Part shown: piece by piece, positions 5,062 through 6,761 of the stretch
Layout: the number at the start of each line of letters is the position of its first letter
Position numbering within the stretch: the first letter of the stretch is position 1
NCBI GenBank assembly: GCA_900551265.1
Contig: URVL01000127.1
Location: 1-6,761 of the forward strand
DNA: 6,761 bases
Origin: an uncultured Eubacteriales bacterium
GTDB lineage: Bacteria; Bacillota; Clostridia; Oscillospirales; QAMX01
Direction: 5' to 3'
Program-made: the position numbers and the translations under genes
Notes under the pieces: generated by a model
Seen by the model: only the letters and a program-made list of their open reading frames with translations
Told to the model about the DNA's origin: nothing
Database searches by the model: none

Positions 5062-5097
5062 TAAAAAGCAAAATTCTATATATACTTGGAGGTTCCG

Positions 5098-6252
5098 GTG
5101 ACGCGTATTTATTTTGTCCGCCACGCTGAGGCGGAGGGAAATCTATATCGCATTTGTGAGGGACAATATAATGGTCTTTTGACGGGTTATGGCAGAACGC
5201 AGCTTTCCTGTGTTACCGCATATTTTCAAAACATTTCGCTTGACGCCGTGTATACCAGCGACCTTTACCGCGCATATGAAACGGCCAAAGCCGTTGCCGC
5301 GGCGTCCGGACTGCCTGTTGTCCCCTGCCGTAATCTGCGCGAAATTGACTTTGGGGAATATGAGGGCGTGCCTTGGGGAGACATTAGTCTTCGGTGGCCG
5401 GAAAACCAATTGATTTTCAGCCAGGACTTTCGTCAATTCAGAGCGCCCGGTGGAGAGTCCTCCTGTGAACTGGCCCGCCGCATAACAGGCGCTGTGAAGG
5501 AACTTGCTGCAAAACATCCAAAAGGTTCCATTGCTATTGTTGGGCACAGTGCGGCTTTTGGCACATTTTTCCCCACCGTTACAGATGGATTTGATAAATT
5601 GCATACGCTGCAATATATGCATAATGCAGCGGTTACTGTAATGGAAACGGATGGGGAAGCTTTTCGCATGATAACATATGATGATGTCTCCCATCTTCGC
5701 GCATTGCCGCCTCCTCATCTTACTACGCATCCTAAATTTCAGTTTTCCTACGCTTATGCGGATGTAGAACGCGACGAAGCCTTTATCCGCTCCTGTGGCG
5801 CAGGTGCATGGCGGGCGGTATACGGTAATCTTCAATTATTTTCAAGCGATCAATTCTATGCCAATGCACGGGGCATCATCGAAGCAGACCCCCATAATGC
5901 GTTCATTCCCATGGCCGATGGAAATCCCGCCGGACTTCTTTTACTGGATTCCCGGCAACAGGATGAACCTGCCACCGGGCACATTGCCCTTGTCTATCTT
6001 CTTCCAGAATATCGGGGCATGGGCCTTGGCGCCCAACTGATTGGACGTTCCGTCATTGAATACCGCGCGCGAGGTATGAAGGCGCTCCGTCTGAATGTTG
6101 CAGCAGTAAACAAACCCGCACGACGCTTTTATGAGCGTTTAGGCTTTCATCGCGAGGCGTTGCTTCGTAAAATTGTATCGCGGCAGTATGTCATGAAGTT
6201 TTCCATGGATGTTCCCCACGAAAATGAGGATCATTTCGGAGAGACATTATGA
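5098..6252 (+). CDS. Two-domain fusion: histidine phosphatase (phosphoglycerate mutase-like) plus GNAT N-acetyltransferase
   Basis: This encodes 384 residues from GTG 5098, chosen because TTGGAGG (5086-5092) lies just upstream and contains the alternative in-frame TTG. Residues 1-195 form a histidine phosphatase: YFVRHAEAEGN with catalytic Arg8-His9, SDLYRAYETA with Arg58, LREIDFGEYEG with the acid Glu82, and IVGHSAAFGTF with His150. All expected catalytic residues are present, so it should be active on a phosphoester, substrate unknown. Residues about 215-375 form a GNAT domain: the acetyl-CoA loop YRGMGLG (305-311) after the LVYLLPEY strand, then LRLNVAAVNKPARRFYERLGF. Its acceptor is unknown. 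A short basic/proline linker joins the halves with no stop or frameshift. The gene has its own promoter, and its stop overlaps the next gene's start (ATGA), implying translational coupling with a Crp-like regulator. Domain calls are firm; physiological role is not assigned. Confidence 0.92.
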   Translation: MTRIYFVRHAEAEGNLYRICEGQYNGLLTGYGRTQLSCVTAYFQNISLDAVYTSDLYRAYETAKAVAAASGLPVVPCRNLREIDFGEYEGVPWGDISLRWPENQLIFSQDFRQFRAPGGESSCELARRITGAVKELAAKHPKGSIAIVGHSAAFGTFFPTVTDGFDKLHTLQYMHNAAVTVMETDGEAFRMITYDDVSHLRALPPPHLTTHPKFQFSYAYADVERDEAFIRSCGAGAWRAVYGNLQLFSSDQFYANARGIIEADPHNAFIPMADGNPAGLLLLDSRQQDEPATGHIALVYLLPEYRGMGLGAQLIGRSVIEYRARGMKALRLNVAAVNKPARRFYERLGFHREALLRKIVSRQYVMKFSMDVPHENEDHFGETL

Positions 6253-6761
6253 ATTTGGAGGGGTTTCTCCCTTTTTGGGTAAAACTTACCGAAGCGCAAC
6301 GTACGCTGCTGCGAGATACTGTCCGCGAGCGCCGGTTTGCAAGAGGCAGCGTCGTACAGAATACATCGGAAAACTGTCTTGGACTGCTCCTGGTTACCGG
6401 CGGCCAACTTCGGGTTTATACTGTTTCAGAAGAGGGACGGGAGTTAACGCTGTTTCGGCTTTTTGGACGGGATATCTGCCTGTTTTCCGCCTCCTGCATC
6501 CTGGCAAGCTTTCAGGCCGGCGTCATGATTTCTGCGCAGGAGGATACTACTGTACTGCATATTCCGCCGGATGTCTATAAAAGACTCATGCAGGAATCGG
6601 CGCCAGTCGCCAATTATACAAATGAACTGATGGCTTCCCGTTTGTCGGAAGTCATGTGGTTGCTCGATCAACTGCAAAATAAAAAGATGGATACACGCAT
6701 TGCCGCTTTTTTGATTGAAGAATCCCGTATCCAGGGGAGTGCCGTTCTCGCCATTACACAC
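6249..6761 (+). CDS. Crp/Fnr-family transcriptional regulator, 5' portion (3' end outside window)
   Basis: The frame starts at ATG 6249, overlapping the TGA of the previous gene by four bases, with GGAGAG (6238-6243) as the binding site. It stays open to the window edge (171 residues visible). Residues about 6-110 fit a cyclic-nucleotide-binding-like beta roll: FARGSVVQNTSENCLGLLLV, TGGQLRVYTVSEEGRELTLF, RLFGRDICLFSASCIL, then ISAQEDTTVLHIPPDVY. A long dimerisation helix follows (about 122-145, ANYTNELMASRLSEVMWLLD), then RIAAFLIEESRIQ and AITH, where the DNA-binding helix-turn-helix should begin. No cAMP-type phosphate-binding cassette is evident. The RL-x2-xD-x-C-x2-SASC-x-L pattern recalls clostridial Crp/Fnr proteins whose ligands are mostly unknown. 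Cys43, Cys77 and Cys83 are visible, with no N-terminal Fnr cysteine cluster. Coupling to the fusion enzyme suggests a shared function. Confidence 0.88.
   Translation, partial: MNLEGFLPFWVKLTEAQRTLLRDTVRERRFARGSVVQNTSENCLGLLLVTGGQLRVYTVSEEGRELTLFRLFGRDICLFSASCILASFQAGVMISAQEDTTVLHIPPDVYKRLMQESAPVANYTNELMASRLSEVMWLLDQLQNKKMDTRIAAFLIEESRIQGSAVLAITH

Noticed and set aside
5086..5097. TTG start for the phosphatase-GNAT gene
   Set aside because: This TTG lies within the TTGGAGG ribosome binding site of the GTG start at 5098.
5143..5835. Minus-strand open frame opposite the phosphatase domain
   Set aside because: It is antisense to a gene with intact catalytic motifs, and no protein family is recognisable.
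1..6761. CRISPR arrays, insertion sequences, tRNA or rRNA genes, prophage or defence systems
   Set aside because: No regularly spaced repeats, transposase frames, terminal inverted repeats or tRNA-like cloverleaf sequences were seen. The mazF-like toxin is the common chromosomal type.

Overview
The window is ordinary-looking chromosome from a low-to-mid GC Gram-positive bacterium, most likely a Clostridia/Oscillospiraceae-type Firmicute. The reasons are strong AGGAGG ribosome binding sites, sigma-A-type TTGACA/TATAAT promoters with extended -10 elements, a zinc-ribbon L33 next to secE and nusG, a Firmicute-style L10 leader with an attenuator, a MazF/EndoA-type toxin, and a Crp/Fnr-like regulator resembling those of Clostridia. 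The genus cannot be fixed from the sequence alone.

Layout. 1-299: the 3' part of a mazF/ndoA mRNA interferase gene (+). 342-995: a secreted or anchored coiled-coil protein of unknown function (+), closed by a strong terminator. 1082-2335: the rplJ-rplL operon on the minus strand, with its own consensus promoter, an L10-type leader, an attenuator hairpin, a TTG-started rplJ, rplL and a terminator. 2341-2508: an AT-rich divergent intergenic region with a small GC-rich islet and an inverted repeat. 2509-5014: the rpmG-secE-nusG-rplK-rplA operon (+), with an extended -10 promoter and a strong terminator. It carries an L1-binding-site mimic in front of rplK and a second, more divergent copy in front of rplA. 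5026-6761: a new promoter drives a histidine-phosphatase/GNAT fusion gene, overlapped by four bases with a Crp/Fnr-family regulator gene that runs off the window.

How the parts work together. The two ribosomal operons supply the L11/L1 proteins (L1 stalk and GTPase-centre base) and the L10/L12 stalk. They also supply the SecE translocon subunit, the NusG elongation factor and L33. In most bacteria rplK, rplA, rplJ and rplL form one block followed by rpoBC. Here rplJL sits back-to-back with rpmG-secE-nusG-rplKA and is terminated with no rpoB after it. Each half appears to have its own feedback control, L10-L12 on the rplJ leader and L1 on two rRNA-like mRNA elements.

No previously undescribed defence or mobile system is visible. 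The least ordinary items are the duplicated L1-like mRNA site, the inverted rplJL arrangement, the non-ATG starts confined to rplJ, rplK and rplA, the phosphatase-acetyltransferase fusion linked to a Crp-like regulator, and the uncharacterised secreted protein next to mazF.
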